Position numbers and translations under genes: made by a program. A DNA stretch of 64,000 nucleotides, from contig CP128386.1 in the NCBI GenBank assembly GCA_030345135.1, positions 1,679,604-1,743,603 on the forward strand. The letters are read 5' to 3'. How positions within the stretch are numbered: position 1 is the stretch's first letter; each line of letters starts with the position of its first letter. The notes below the pieces were generated by a model. The model was not told the DNA's origin. It saw only the letters and a program-made list of their open reading frames with translations, and did not search any database. Below, one piece after another: positions 52,050-60,095 of this stretch. The stretch is from Chitinophagaceae bacterium DXS. GTDB taxonomy: Bacteria > Bacteroidota > Bacteroidia > Chitinophagales > Chitinophagaceae.

Positions 52050-52301
52050 CTATTTTTTCTTTTCGTAACGTTTCTTGAATTTATCAATACGACCTGCAGT
52101 ATCCACCAGTACATTTTTACCTGTGTAGAAAGGATGCGAGGTATTCGAAATTTCTAATTTTACCAATGGGTATTCTTTACCATCTTCCCACTGAATGGTT
52201 TCTTTAGTAGCAGCGGTAGAACGACTTAAGAAAGAAGTACCGTTACTCATATCTTTAAACACAACAAACCTGTAACTTTCCGGATGGAGACCTTGTTTCA
52301 T
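52050..52301 (-). CDS. rpmE2: 50S ribosomal protein L31 type B
   Basis: An 83-residue L31 of the zinc-independent type: [51 protein letters not shown]. The CxxC metal ligands of type A are missing, as expected. The upstream region has a TACCTTCG -7-like element (minus strand 52366-52359) and a six-bp hairpin in the predicted 5' untranslated region, described separately. Confidence 0.95.
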   Translation of the reverse strand: MKQGLHPESYRFVVFKDMSNGTSFLSRSTAATKETIQWEDGKEYPLVKLEISNTSHPFYTGKNVLVDTAGRIDKFKKRYEKKK

Positions 52302-52321
52302 AAAATTTTATTTTTTAGGCC

Positions 52322-52339
52322 GCACGGTTTTTGCCGTAC
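52322..52339 (-). promoter_or_regulatory. Hairpin in the rpmE2 leader
   Basis: GTACGG-CAAAAA-CCGTGC on the minus strand, between the probable -7 element (TACCTTCG, 52366-52359) and the start codon at 52301. It is a candidate autoregulatory or RNA-stability structure; no known L31 leader motif was matched. Confidence 0.4.
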
Positions 52340-52419
52340 TGTTATTTTTTTAGAAGCGCGAAGGTAGGCGGTTTTGATGGTAATACCAAAAGAAAGTCGG
52401 AATTCCTTCTGTTGTTGCA

Positions 52420-52590
52420 AAAGTACGAATACGAAGTACGAAGTACGTTGGTTCTATCCGTTTCCCACACCTCATCAACCTTATGGTTTTCAACAACTTA
52501 GGCTTTGATCACTTCAGTAAACCTGTCACACCCTTCACTATTCACCTTTCACATTCACTATTGACTATTTACGGCCACCTTCTGCCGACA
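52420..52590. repeat. TACGAAGTACG and CACTATTCAC word repeats
   Basis: TACGAATACGAAGTACGAAG at 52425-52444, and TTCACTATTCACCTTTCACA words at 52535-52570. Between them no gene. Confidence 0.45.
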
Positions 52591-52968
52591 TCAATAATTA
52601 ATAACAAACGCCCCCGCCCAGCTTTCCTTATTCACTTGTATAAAGCGCTGATGAGCAGGATGATGGAAATATTTTTCTGAATCTTCCTTGGTTTTAAATG
52701 TTACAACGTGTACATAGTCATAGTCAGCAGTTTTTTCGTAAGGTACTTTTTCTGCAGGACCGGCTTCATAAGCAGCTATTTCCGGAATACTGTCTTTCAG
52801 CGAAGCGAAATATTGAATATGCTTTTGTTTTGCTTCTTCAGAAATGCCTTCCTTGAATTTAAAACAAACTACGTGTTTGAACATTTTATCTTTTTTGTGG
52901 GTGATGAAAGCAACAGAAAAGATGGCGACGAGAAGCACAGCCATCATAAGCAAGTCAGTTTTTTTCAT
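52591..52968 (-). CDS. Dabb (stress-responsive A/B barrel) family protein with N-terminal helix
   Basis: 125 residues from ATG 52968; the frame open to 53019 is repeat-derived. Residues 4-24 (TDLLMMAVLLVAIFSVAFI) form a membrane or signal helix. The rest is a Dabb ferredoxin-like fold: FKHVVCFKFKEGISEEAKQKHIQYFASLKDSIPEIAAYEAG and YDYVHVVTFKTKEDSEKYFHHPAHQRFI. Dabb domains form dimeric alpha/beta barrels; functions range from stress response to small-molecule cyclisation. The anchor suggests a periplasmic or membrane-bound variant. Substrate unknown. Confidence 0.8.
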   Translation of the reverse strand: MKKTDLLMMAVLLVAIFSVAFITHKKDKMFKHVVCFKFKEGISEEAKQKHIQYFASLKDSIPEIAAYEAGPAEKVPYEKTADYDYVHVVTFKTKEDSEKYFHHPAHQRFIQVNKESWAGAFVINY

Positions 52969-52980
52969 ATGTCGTTTTAT

Positions 52981-53095
52981 TTTTAGCGTAAAGCCTAAAG
53001 CGCAAAGCTTAAAACCCAATCGATTCTAGCCATTGTCACCCTCTCCGCAACCGAATGGAAATTTTCAACTGTCAATTTTCAATTCTCAATTAATT
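52981..53095. repeat. AAGCCTAAAGC and TTTTCAACTGTCAATT word repeats
   Basis: GCGTAAAGCCTAAAGCGCAA (complement of the AGCTTTGGGC family) and AATTTTCAACTGTCAATTTT-like words before yajQ's end. Confidence 0.55.
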
Positions 53096-53096
53096 A

Positions 53097-53588
53097 CTAG
53101 CTTTTCATATTCGTGAACTGCAACGGAAGCGTTAAACCGGCTCCTTTCAAAGCAGCGATCACAACCTGTAAATCATCAATTTTTTTGCCCGTCACGCGAA
53201 CAATATCGTCCATAATCTGTGCCTGCACTTTCAGACCTGAATCCTTGATTATTTTTACGATCTTTTTTGCATCATCTTGTTTAAGCCCGTTTGTCACCGG
53301 TATTTCTTTCTTAACCACCTTACCGCTTGGGTACGCATCTTTTTCAAAATTGAAAGCCCCGGCATCGATGCCCTGTTTCATAGCCCGGCTAATAATTACA
53401 TCGATCACCTGCTTCATTTTCATGTCGCTCTCAACCTCAACGTTTACCGTGTACTCTTTCTTATTCAGGTCAATAATAACAGGTGAATCTTTAAAATCAA
53501 ACCTGTTGCTGATCTCTTTTTTTACAACGTTAATGGCATTATCCAAAGTCTGGAGGTCAACTTTGCTCGCAATATCAAAAGATGGCAT
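53097..53588 (-). CDS. YajQ family nucleotide-binding protein
   Basis: A 163-residue protein matching YajQ/DUF520 end to end: MPSFDIASKVDLQTLDNAINVVKKEISNRFDFKDS, GIDAGAFNFEKDAYPSGKVVKKEIPVTNGLKQDDAKKIVKIIKDSGLKVQ and VRVTGKKIDDLQVVIAALK. Two ferredoxin-like halves. In some bacteria it binds cyclic di-GMP and controls transcription or virulence; in others its role is open. A -7 element (TATATTTG, minus strand 53625-53618) lies just upstream. The yggS-type gene follows upstream in the same direction. Confidence 0.93.
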   Translation of the reverse strand: MPSFDIASKVDLQTLDNAINVVKKEISNRFDFKDSPVIIDLNKKEYTVNVEVESDMKMKQVIDVIISRAMKQGIDAGAFNFEKDAYPSGKVVKKEIPVTNGLKQDDAKKIVKIIKDSGLKVQAQIMDDIVRVTGKKIDDLQVVIAALKGAGLTLPLQFTNMKS

Positions 53589-53617
53589 TTTGGTGTCGTT
53601 TAAAATTGAAGAATTTA

Positions 53618-53625
53618 CAAATATA
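53618..53625 (-). promoter_or_regulatory. -7 promoter element of the yajQ gene
   Basis: TATATTTG on the minus strand, exact TAnnTTTG, 29 bp before the start codon and overlapping the intergenic space after the YggS gene. Confidence 0.5.
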
Positions 53626-53633
53626 ATTTGTTT

Positions 53634-54299
53634 TTACATTTTTGAAGGCCTTGTTCCGAACAACAGACTTCCTATCCGCACCATGCTACTGCCTTCCAAA
53701 ACGGCTACTTCATAATCTCCGCTCATTCCCATCGATAGTATATCGAACGCATGTCTTTGAGCGTGTTTATTAAAGATAGTATGTAAATAGGCAAACTCCT
53801 GTGCTATTTTTTGCCTGTTATCAGTAAAAGAGGCCATTCCCATCAGGCCTTTTACGGCTACATGAGTTAAAGATTCGGTTTCAATCCGCCCAAGCGCTTC
53901 GTCCAGCTCTGCTTCATCAAATCCAAATTTTGTTTCCTCCTGTGCAATGTGTACCTGCAGCAGGCAAGGTATAACACGGTCGTTTTTGGCGGCTTGTTTG
54001 TTTATCTCGAGCAACAGTTTGTAGCTGTCAACCCCATGTATTAAATATACAAAGGGGGCGATGTATTTTACTTTATTTGATTGCAAATGACCAATAAAAT
54101 GCCAGTGAATGTCTTTGGGCAGTTTTCCTTCTTTTTCCAATAACTCCTGCACATAGTTTTCACCAAAATCGCGCTGCCCTGCTTCATACAAAGCGGTTAT
54201 ATCTTCAACCGGCTTCGTTTTACTTACGGCAACAAGTGTTACCCTTTTATCTGATAGCTCCTCAGTAATGCTGTGATATGCCTCCAGGTTTACAGCCAT
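53634..54299 (-). CDS. YggS/PLPBP family pyridoxal-phosphate-binding protein
   Basis: About 221 residues from ATG 54299 (an alternative ATG at 54317 adds six residues). The PLP-binding lysine is in VTLVAVSKTKP, and RDFGENYVQELLEK, IHWHFIGHLQSNKVK, LGRIETESL-type helices and the final LSMGMSGDYEVAVLEGSSMVRIGSLLFG are all family signatures. It maintains cellular PLP homeostasis rather than catalysing a known reaction. It starts about 26 bp behind a secreted protein gene on the same strand, probably co-transcribed. Confidence 0.95.
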   Translation of the reverse strand: MAVNLEAYHSITEELSDKRVTLVAVSKTKPVEDITALYEAGQRDFGENYVQELLEKEGKLPKDIHWHFIGHLQSNKVKYIAPFVYLIHGVDSYKLLLEINKQAAKNDRVIPCLLQVHIAQEETKFGFDEAELDEALGRIETESLTHVAVKGLMGMASFTDNRQKIAQEFAYLHTIFNKHAQRHAFDILSMGMSGDYEVAVLEGSSMVRIGSLLFGTRPSKM

Positions 54300-54325
54300 G
54301 TCTTTTGTTTGGTTCAATAAAAATC

Positions 54326-55507
54326 TTAGTAGCCCCGCTTTCTTAGTTCTGTCAGGTACTCCAGTAACAAAACATTATTATAGGCAGGCGAATAAAAATA
54401 GAATTTTCCGATGCCCGTAGAGGCCATCATTCCTCTGAATGTGTTTGGAAGATATGTTGCCATATCCCCAATAAAAAAAGCAAATTTCCGGCTTTCTATG
54501 TCATCAAAAGTAATGTTTCCATTGCTATTTATTATTTCAGCTGCGGCGCCTAAACGGAGCAGTGAAGTATTTAAAATCACTTTATCCATCAGCAAATCAG
54601 TGGACCGAAATAACTCTCTCGCCGAGTTGATCAGTATTGGTTTTAAGCTATCCAATGCCGGCATTTGGTATTTGCCCAACAATCTTGCAAAGTGATAAAT
54701 AATGACGGCCGAACGGCTGTAGTGCGGAGAAATATAAGCCGGGTCAGTCATATATTTTTTATCAACAATAACCTGCCTGATCAGATCAACAGAAGCACTG
54801 TCTTCCTTTTGCCATGTAAGCTGATTCAGCTGCACAAAGTAAAGTACGTTAGCAAGTACGCAAACATCAAAATCCACCGGCATCTTCTTACCGAACCAGG
54901 TTGAATAAGCCGGGATATCCCGGTAATTTTTAAAAGTATTTTTTACGCGCTTATTTTTCAGGTTAGCGTGTTGTCGCATCAATTCATGTACCTGCTTCGC
55001 GGTAGAATCATTGGCCTGAAGTGCCATCAATATCATTACCGTGTCGTCTGTGTCATCCGGCATGGAGTTGCTTTTATCAAACCAGTTTAGCCAGCCACTG
55101 TTGGGAAAGATTACGGGAGTATCTGTTTGCCAGAAGTTGTATATGGGTTGTTCTTTTTGGTTGCGGTATTTATAAAAAGAATTGATGCCTTTACTGTAGA
55201 TGCTGTCGATTAATATTTTTTCTGGCTCCTCAACATCATTTCTCAGCTGCTTCAGTGTAAACAAAGAAATAGCGGTAAAAAAGATATTGTCATCAGCTTT
55301 ATAAGTATTGCTTTTTCTTGCGTAGCGACGATAACTGGTAAACATACCGGGCGAATAGAAGCTGTCTTTTTTGACTTGCAGCGCTTGTATTCTTTCCAGT
55401 ATTTCTGCGGATGAAGGAAAGTTTTGGGCACAAAGATCCTGCAATAAACATACTGCTATGGCCAACAACAATATTAATCTTGCAAAATAATTATATCTGT
55501 TCTTCAT
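54326..55507 (-). CDS. Secreted helical protein with a terpene-cyclase-like DxDDT motif
   Basis: A 393-residue secreted protein (signal peptide within MKNRYNYFARLILLLAIAVC and following residues, cleavage near CAQ/NF). The mature part is predominantly helical and contains MPDDTDDTVMILMAL at 149-163. The D-T-D-D-T core resembles the DxDDTA motif of class II terpene/squalene cyclases, including the following hydrophobic residues and the AL. Other parts (FFTAISLFTLKQL, WFGKKMPVDFDVCVLANVLYFVQL, MDKVILNTSLLRLGAAAEI) fit an alpha/alpha-barrel with helices of similar length. No QW motif and no substrate evidence; the assignment to a cyclase is speculative. It may be an ordinary alpha/alpha toroid protein. 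Confidence 0.65.
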   Translation of the reverse strand: MKNRYNYFARLILLLAIAVCLLQDLCAQNFPSSAEILERIQALQVKKDSFYSPGMFTSYRRYARKSNTYKADDNIFFTAISLFTLKQLRNDVEEPEKILIDSIYSKGINSFYKYRNQKEQPIYNFWQTDTPVIFPNSGWLNWFDKSNSMPDDTDDTVMILMALQANDSTAKQVHELMRQHANLKNKRVKNTFKNYRDIPAYSTWFGKKMPVDFDVCVLANVLYFVQLNQLTWQKEDSASVDLIRQVIVDKKYMTDPAYISPHYSRSAVIIYHFARLLGKYQMPALDSLKPILINSARELFRSTDLLMDKVILNTSLLRLGAAAEIINSNGNITFDDIESRKFAFFIGDMATYLPNTFRGMMASTGIGKFYFYSPAYNNVLLLEYLTELRKRGY

Positions 55508-55563
55508 TATCGCGCAGCTTATTAAATGCGCAAAGTACGTTAAAACTTATCAGTGAAAAAAGC

Positions 55564-56511
55564 CTATGACTTTTTACCGAGATTTAGTGCAAATCCGATT
55601 CCTATCAGACTTTTGAGCTGAAGAGCGGGACTATTTTTTTGAGGTCCAAACAGCTTGACATCATCGTCATAGATCATCTCCAGGTTGTAAGAAGCCTGGA
55701 TGTATTTGGTTATTTTAAACGCGAGGCTATTGGTAAAATAAACATCCACATTCTGGGGATTGTGCATGTAATTCGTAAACAGGTCGAGTCTTCCTTTGTA
55801 AGTGATCACTTTCCAGATAGTCTTATTGTATGTCATTGATGAAAAGGCACCTATTTCGTTTTGCAGATGATTGCCTTTGCCAACGCCATATAGCCCTTGC
55901 TTAATAAGATAAGGGTCGGTCATTAACGTCCAGCGTGAAGTTGCCGGTGAAAGAAACAAAGAGAAATCTTTCGGTTTATAATCCATACCCACAGAAATCA
56001 AGGTATAAGCCGGAGATAAAAATGTTGAAACAAATGTTCCGCTATCACGGGAGTAATAGGTGTAGCCATCAAATAGCTGCGTTCTAAAACTATAGAGGGC
56101 AGACAGGTACCATTTTTTATCTAACTGATAGCCATATTTTGAGAGAAAGTCAACACGGTCATCATTTTTACGGCTTCCCAAACTCGTTGTTTGAACATAG
56201 CCTAAATATATATCGAGGTTGCTGTCCCAGGAGATCCTCCCTTTTCTATGCAGCAAATAATAATTGAAATAGGCATTCAACGACATAGAGAAATCATCAC
56301 CACCCGCAGCCCAGTTAGACAATGTTCCCTGAGCCAGGTTTGCATTAAAAGTCCCACCGGATTTCCATCTCATTTTGGCCGTATCGGAATCAGGAATCCC
56401 TTTTATTGTCCTGAAAATTTCAGTGGGCAACGTTCTTAAATTGTTGAGTTGCGACAAACCTACCGTAGAAAATAAAAACATATATGTGATTAGTAGGCTT
56501 ATTCTTTTCAT
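55564..56511 (-). CDS. DUF3078 outer-membrane-like protein
   Basis: A 315-residue protein with signal peptide MKRISLLITYMFLFSTVGLS and a DUF3078 domain: WKSGGTFNANLAQGTLSNWAAGGDDFSMSLNAYFNYYLLHRKGRISWDSNLDIYLGY, repeated amphipathic beta strands and a C-terminal strand SLIGIGFALNLGKKS. The domain is known mainly from Bacteroidota and is predicted to be an outer-membrane barrel; function unknown. TATATTTG (minus strand 56554-56547) is its probable -7 element, divergent from that of miaB. Confidence 0.85.
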   Translation of the reverse strand: MKRISLLITYMFLFSTVGLSQLNNLRTLPTEIFRTIKGIPDSDTAKMRWKSGGTFNANLAQGTLSNWAAGGDDFSMSLNAYFNYYLLHRKGRISWDSNLDIYLGYVQTTSLGSRKNDDRVDFLSKYGYQLDKKWYLSALYSFRTQLFDGYTYYSRDSGTFVSTFLSPAYTLISVGMDYKPKDFSLFLSPATSRWTLMTDPYLIKQGLYGVGKGNHLQNEIGAFSSMTYNKTIWKVITYKGRLDLFTNYMHNPQNVDVYFTNSLAFKITKYIQASYNLEMIYDDDVKLFGPQKNSPALQLKSLIGIGFALNLGKKS

Positions 56512-56546
56512 GTAGCTATTTGAAAGTCATGGGCTAAGAATGGGCA

Positions 56547-56554
56547 CAAATATA
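56547..56554 (-). promoter_or_regulatory. -7 promoter element of the DUF3078 gene
   Basis: TATATTTG on the minus strand, 35 bp before the start; divergent to the miaB element 64 bp away. Confidence 0.5.
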
Positions 56555-56617
56555 AAAGTGTGAAACCAAAAAAAACTGTTAACAATCTGCCAAACTGGCA
56601 CGGTGCACATTTTTGCT

Positions 56618-56625
56618 TACATTTG
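56618..56625 (+). promoter_or_regulatory. -7 promoter element of miaB
   Basis: TACATTTG, exact TAnnTTTG, 16 bp before ATG 56642. It makes the upstream GTG at 56603 unlikely as start. Confidence 0.55.
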
Positions 56626-56641
56626 CGCTGCAAATTTTTTA

Positions 56642-58069
56642 ATGATGGAAATGCTTGATCTAGCAACTAAAACACATAATGAAGAACGCCAGGGCGAAGC
56701 ATATGCTCCCTTTGCAAATGATGTAAATGAGTATAAAAAAAGATTCTACATTGAAAGCTATGGTTGCCAGATGAATTTTAGTGACAGTGAAATTGTTGCT
56801 TCTATATTAAATAATGAAGGATTTGGTGCCACCAGGAATTTTGAGGAAGCTGATCTCGTTTTATTGAATACCTGCTCTATCCGTGAAAAGGCGGAGCAAA
56901 CTGTTAGAAAAAGACTTACAGAATTCAGAAAGGTTAAGGAAGCAAGGCCTGGTATGCTTGTAGGCGTGTTGGGCTGCATGGCTGAAAGATTAAAAGCAAA
57001 ATTGCTGGAAGAAGAAAAACTGGTAGATCTTGTTGTGGGTCCGGATGCTTATAGAACACTCCCTCTATTGATTGAAGAAGCTGAGACCGGTCAGAAAGCA
57101 GTGAATGTGTTGTTGAGCCGTGAAGAAACTTATGCTGACATATCTCCCATCCGTTTGGACAGTAACGGCGTAACCGCTTTTGTTTCGATCATGCGCGGCT
57201 GTAACAACATGTGCAGCTTCTGCGTGGTACCTTTCACAAGAGGCCGTGAAAGAAGCCGCGATGCGCATTCCATTATTGCAGAAGCTGAAGATCTTTTTAG
57301 CCGCGGTTTTAAAGAGGTGACTTTATTAGGGCAGAATGTAGACAGCTATTACTGGATAGATGAAGCCAACGACGAAACAGTAACATTTGCAAAATTGTTG
57401 GAAAAAGTAGCACTTGTATCTCCTGATCTACGTGTGCGTTTCAGCACTTCTCATCCTAAGGATATTACAGAAGAAGTGCTCACTACAATGGCTAAATACG
57501 AGAACATCTGCAAGTACATTCACCTTCCGGTACAAAGCGGCAATACGAGGGTACTTCAGTTGATGAACCGTACCTACACAAGGGAATGGTATATGGCTAA
57601 GGTTGACCAGATCAGGCGTATTTTACCTGACTGTGGAATCAGCAGTGATATGATTGCCGGCTTCTGTTCCGAAACAGAAGAAGAACATAAAGACACGCTG
57701 AGCATAATGGAGCATAGTCAATATGACTTCAGCTATATGTTCTTTTACAGCGAGCGTCCGGGCACCCTGGCAGCCAGACGATATGCAGACGACATTCCCG
57801 AGGATGTAAAGAAAAGAAGGCTTCAGGAAATAGTTGAACTGCAGAATAAACTTTCATTAGACAGTAATCAAAGAGATATAGGCAAAACTTTCAAGGTTTT
57901 AATTGAAGGTGAAAGCAAACGTAGCGAGACCGATTGGAAAGGAAGAAACAGCCAGAACAAAATGATCGTTTTCCCAAAAACGGAAGGCTCTGATCTAAAA
58001 AAGGGCGACTATGTTTGGGTGAAAGTGACTGAATGTACACAGGCTACATTGTTAGGTTATACGTTGTAA
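56642..58069 (+). CDS. miaB: tRNA-2-methylthio-N6-dimethylallyladenosine synthase MiaB
   Basis: About 475 residues from ATG 56642. The N-terminal cluster cysteines are in [24 protein letters not shown] and [11 protein letters not shown]; the radical-SAM CxxxCxxC is in [23 protein letters not shown]; a C-terminal TRAM domain ends in the last ~65 residues. MiaB adds a methylthio group at C2 of N6-isopentenyladenosine-37 in tRNAs reading UNN codons, using two 4Fe-4S clusters. The frame's upstream extension to 56603 contains the promoter and is not translated. Confidence 0.96.
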   Translation: MMEMLDLATKTHNEERQGEAYAPFANDVNEYKKRFYIESYGCQMNFSDSEIVASILNNEGFGATRNFEEADLVLLNTCSIREKAEQTVRKRLTEFRKVKEARPGMLVGVLGCMAERLKAKLLEEEKLVDLVVGPDAYRTLPLLIEEAETGQKAVNVLLSREETYADISPIRLDSNGVTAFVSIMRGCNNMCSFCVVPFTRGRERSRDAHSIIAEAEDLFSRGFKEVTLLGQNVDSYYWIDEANDETVTFAKLLEKVALVSPDLRVRFSTSHPKDITEEVLTTMAKYENICKYIHLPVQSGNTRVLQLMNRTYTREWYMAKVDQIRRILPDCGISSDMIAGFCSETEEEHKDTLSIMEHSQYDFSYMFFYSERPGTLAARRYADDIPEDVKKRRLQEIVELQNKLSLDSNQRDIGKTFKVLIEGESKRSETDWKGRNSQNKMIVFPKTEGSDLKKGDYVWVKVTECTQATLLGYTL

Positions 58070-58175
58070 GTTGTACGTTATACGTTGATCTGAGCGAGGG
58101 ATTATAGTTGTGATGAAGTGTCTTCTACCAGGCGAAAAACGTACAACGTATCACGTAAAACTTATAACTCAAAAA
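58060..58175. repeat. Inverted ACGTATAACGTAC word repeats after miaB
   Basis: TTATACGTTGTAAGTTGTAC words at 58060-58090 and the complementary AACGTACAACGTATCACGTA words at 58138-58165, able to pair over about 20 bases. Same family as part of the 116-bp repeat. Confidence 0.6.
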
Positions 58176-58188
58176 TGAAGGATTGACC

Positions 58189-59469
58189 ATGGATATACAA
58201 AGTATTAAAAACAGGTTTGGAATTATCGGCAATTCACCGGCGCTAAATCACGCACTGAATGTTGCTGCCCAGGTGGCCTCAACAGATCTGAGTGTTTTAA
58301 TAGTGGGTGAAAGCGGTGTGGGTAAAGAGGCTTTTTCACAGATCATACATGCATTGTCTGCAAGGAAACATAATCCTTTCATAGCTGTAAACTGTGGCGC
58401 CATACCGGAAGGAACAATAGACTCGGAATTATTTGGTCATGAAAAAGGATCTTTCACCGGCGCGGTAGATGCCCGCAAAGGATATTTTGAAACGGTAAAC
58501 GGAGGAACGATCTTTTTGGATGAAATCGGTGAAATGCCGATCGGTACCCAGGCGCGCCTGCTAAGAGTTTTGGAAACAGGGGAATTTATACGCGTAGGTT
58601 CATCCAAAGTGCAGAAAACAGATGTGCGTGTAATTGCGGCCACCAATAAAGAGTTGCTGGAATTTACGCAGACAGGTAAATTCAGGGAGGATCTTTATTA
58701 CCGTTTAAGCACAGTTCCAATCCGTGTTCCGGCCTTACGTGACCGGAAAGAAGACATTCCTCTTTTGTTCAGAAAATTTGTGATCGATTTTTCTGAGAGA
58801 TATAAAACAACTCCTGTTCAGCTGGACGACGATGCCCGTAACCTGCTGGTAAATTATCCCTGGCCGGGTAATGTTCGCGAATTAAAGAATATTGCCGAGC
58901 AGATCTCTGTTCTTAGCAAGCAACAGTTAGTAACGGCATATGATTTAAGCACTTTTTTACCGGAAAAGAACATGAACCGCATGCCGGTTCTTGCCAGCAA
59001 CGGCGCAGCTCATGCCAACGAATTCAACAATGAACGGGAGATCTTGTATAAGCTCTTTTTTGATATGAAGAAGGATGTTACAGAGCTTAAAAAAATGTTC
59101 CTGGAAATCCTGCAGAATCCGGCCCTTGCAGGAAGCGCAGCCAGTTACACCAAAGAGTCTTTGTTGAATGACTATGTGAGTAACGGAGACGTGCAGCACA
59201 ACATAATGCCTGCACCGTCGGTTGTTCAGCCTTCGCTCATTCCGCAGGTCAGCCATTCAGCCAGCCAGCCGGTGATCCTTCACGACAATGATGAAATCTA
59301 TCATCATGAAGATGTAGAGGAATCACTTAATATTATGGACAAGGAAAAAGAACTCATCATAAAAGCTTTGAAAAAGCACCGCGGCAAAAGAAAAGATGCT
59401 GCCCTTGATCTTGGCATAAGCGAAAGAACGCTTTACCGCAAGCTGAAAGAATATGATATAAACGATTAA
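58189..59469 (+). CDS. Sigma-54-dependent transcriptional activator without receiver domain
   Basis: About 426 residues from ATG 58189 (a TTG six bases earlier is possible). The AAA+ domain starts at the N-terminus: Walker A GESGVGKE (40-47), the sigma-54 contact loop as GSFTGA (87-92, Ser instead of the usual Ala), Walker B IFLDEIGEMP, and the R-finger region FREDLYYRLSTVPIRVPALRDRKEDIPLL. The C-terminal Fis-type helix-turn-helix is KHRGKRKDAALDLGISERTLYRKLKEYDI. There is no N-terminal sensory domain. It starts a row of genes including lptE and secG and may be part of the same transcript; target promoters unknown. Confidence 0.93.
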   Translation: MDIQSIKNRFGIIGNSPALNHALNVAAQVASTDLSVLIVGESGVGKEAFSQIIHALSARKHNPFIAVNCGAIPEGTIDSELFGHEKGSFTGAVDARKGYFETVNGGTIFLDEIGEMPIGTQARLLRVLETGEFIRVGSSKVQKTDVRVIAATNKELLEFTQTGKFREDLYYRLSTVPIRVPALRDRKEDIPLLFRKFVIDFSERYKTTPVQLDDDARNLLVNYPWPGNVRELKNIAEQISVLSKQQLVTAYDLSTFLPEKNMNRMPVLASNGAAHANEFNNEREILYKLFFDMKKDVTELKKMFLEILQNPALAGSAASYTKESLLNDYVSNGDVQHNIMPAPSVVQPSLIPQVSHSASQPVILHDNDEIYHHEDVEESLNIMDKEKELIIKALKKHRGKRKDAALDLGISERTLYRKLKEYDIND

Positions 59470-59479
59470 GATCATTAAC

Positions 59480-60013
59480 ATGAAACAAAAATTCGGCGTG
59501 CCCGCTATGAACAGAACCATTCTTCAAATACTTTTTGTTAGCCTTATAACACTACTCTCTGCCTGTGGCGTGTATACGTTTCGCGATGTGTCAATTGATT
59601 ACAGTAAGATCAAGACATTTAAAGTAGAGTTTATTGAAAATAAGGCACCATATAAAAACCCACTGTTGAGCCCTAGTTTAACGGATGCCCTAAGACAGAA
59701 AATTACGAGTTACACGAAGCTTACACCCACCCAAAACGATGATGCGCATTACCAGATAAAAGGCTATATCTCTAATTATTCGGTTTCAACATCCGCCATC
59801 TCCGGGCAGCAGGCGGCAGCAAACAGGCTTACGGTAGCAGCACACATGACATTGATAAACACTGTGGAAAATAAAACGCAGGAATTTGACGTTAGCAGAG
59901 ACTTCGACTTTTCAGCCGGAATATCATTAACCCAGGCCGAAGGATCGTTAATGCCGGATATTGTTAAAAACATGTCCGACGAAATTTTCAACCGGTTGTT
60001 TTCGAACTGGTAA
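59480..60013 (+). CDS. LptE family lipopolysaccharide-assembly lipoprotein
   Basis: A 177-residue protein (168 if the ATG at 59507 is used); MNRTILQILFVSLITLLSAC is the lipoprotein signal. The mature domain (GVYTFRDVSIDYSKIKTFKVEFIENKAPYKNPLLSPSLTDALRQKI) has the LptE fold features: an early FxxxxIxxxxxxI pattern, IKGYISNY and a final NMSDEIFNRLFSNW helix. LptE plugs the LptD barrel and helps place lipopolysaccharide in the outer leaflet. It sits 10 bp after the sigma-54 activator and upstream of secG. Confidence 0.85.
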   Translation: MKQKFGVPAMNRTILQILFVSLITLLSACGVYTFRDVSIDYSKIKTFKVEFIENKAPYKNPLLSPSLTDALRQKITSYTKLTPTQNDDAHYQIKGYISNYSVSTSAISGQQAAANRLTVAAHMTLINTVENKTQEFDVSRDFDFSAGISLTQAEGSLMPDIVKNMSDEIFNRLFSNW

Positions 60014-60095
60014 CCCCCGTGAGATTTGAACTGCATCAGTTTGTGACGGATGCGATGTGTAAACAACATTTTTCACCCTTTATTGTATTTAGTAC

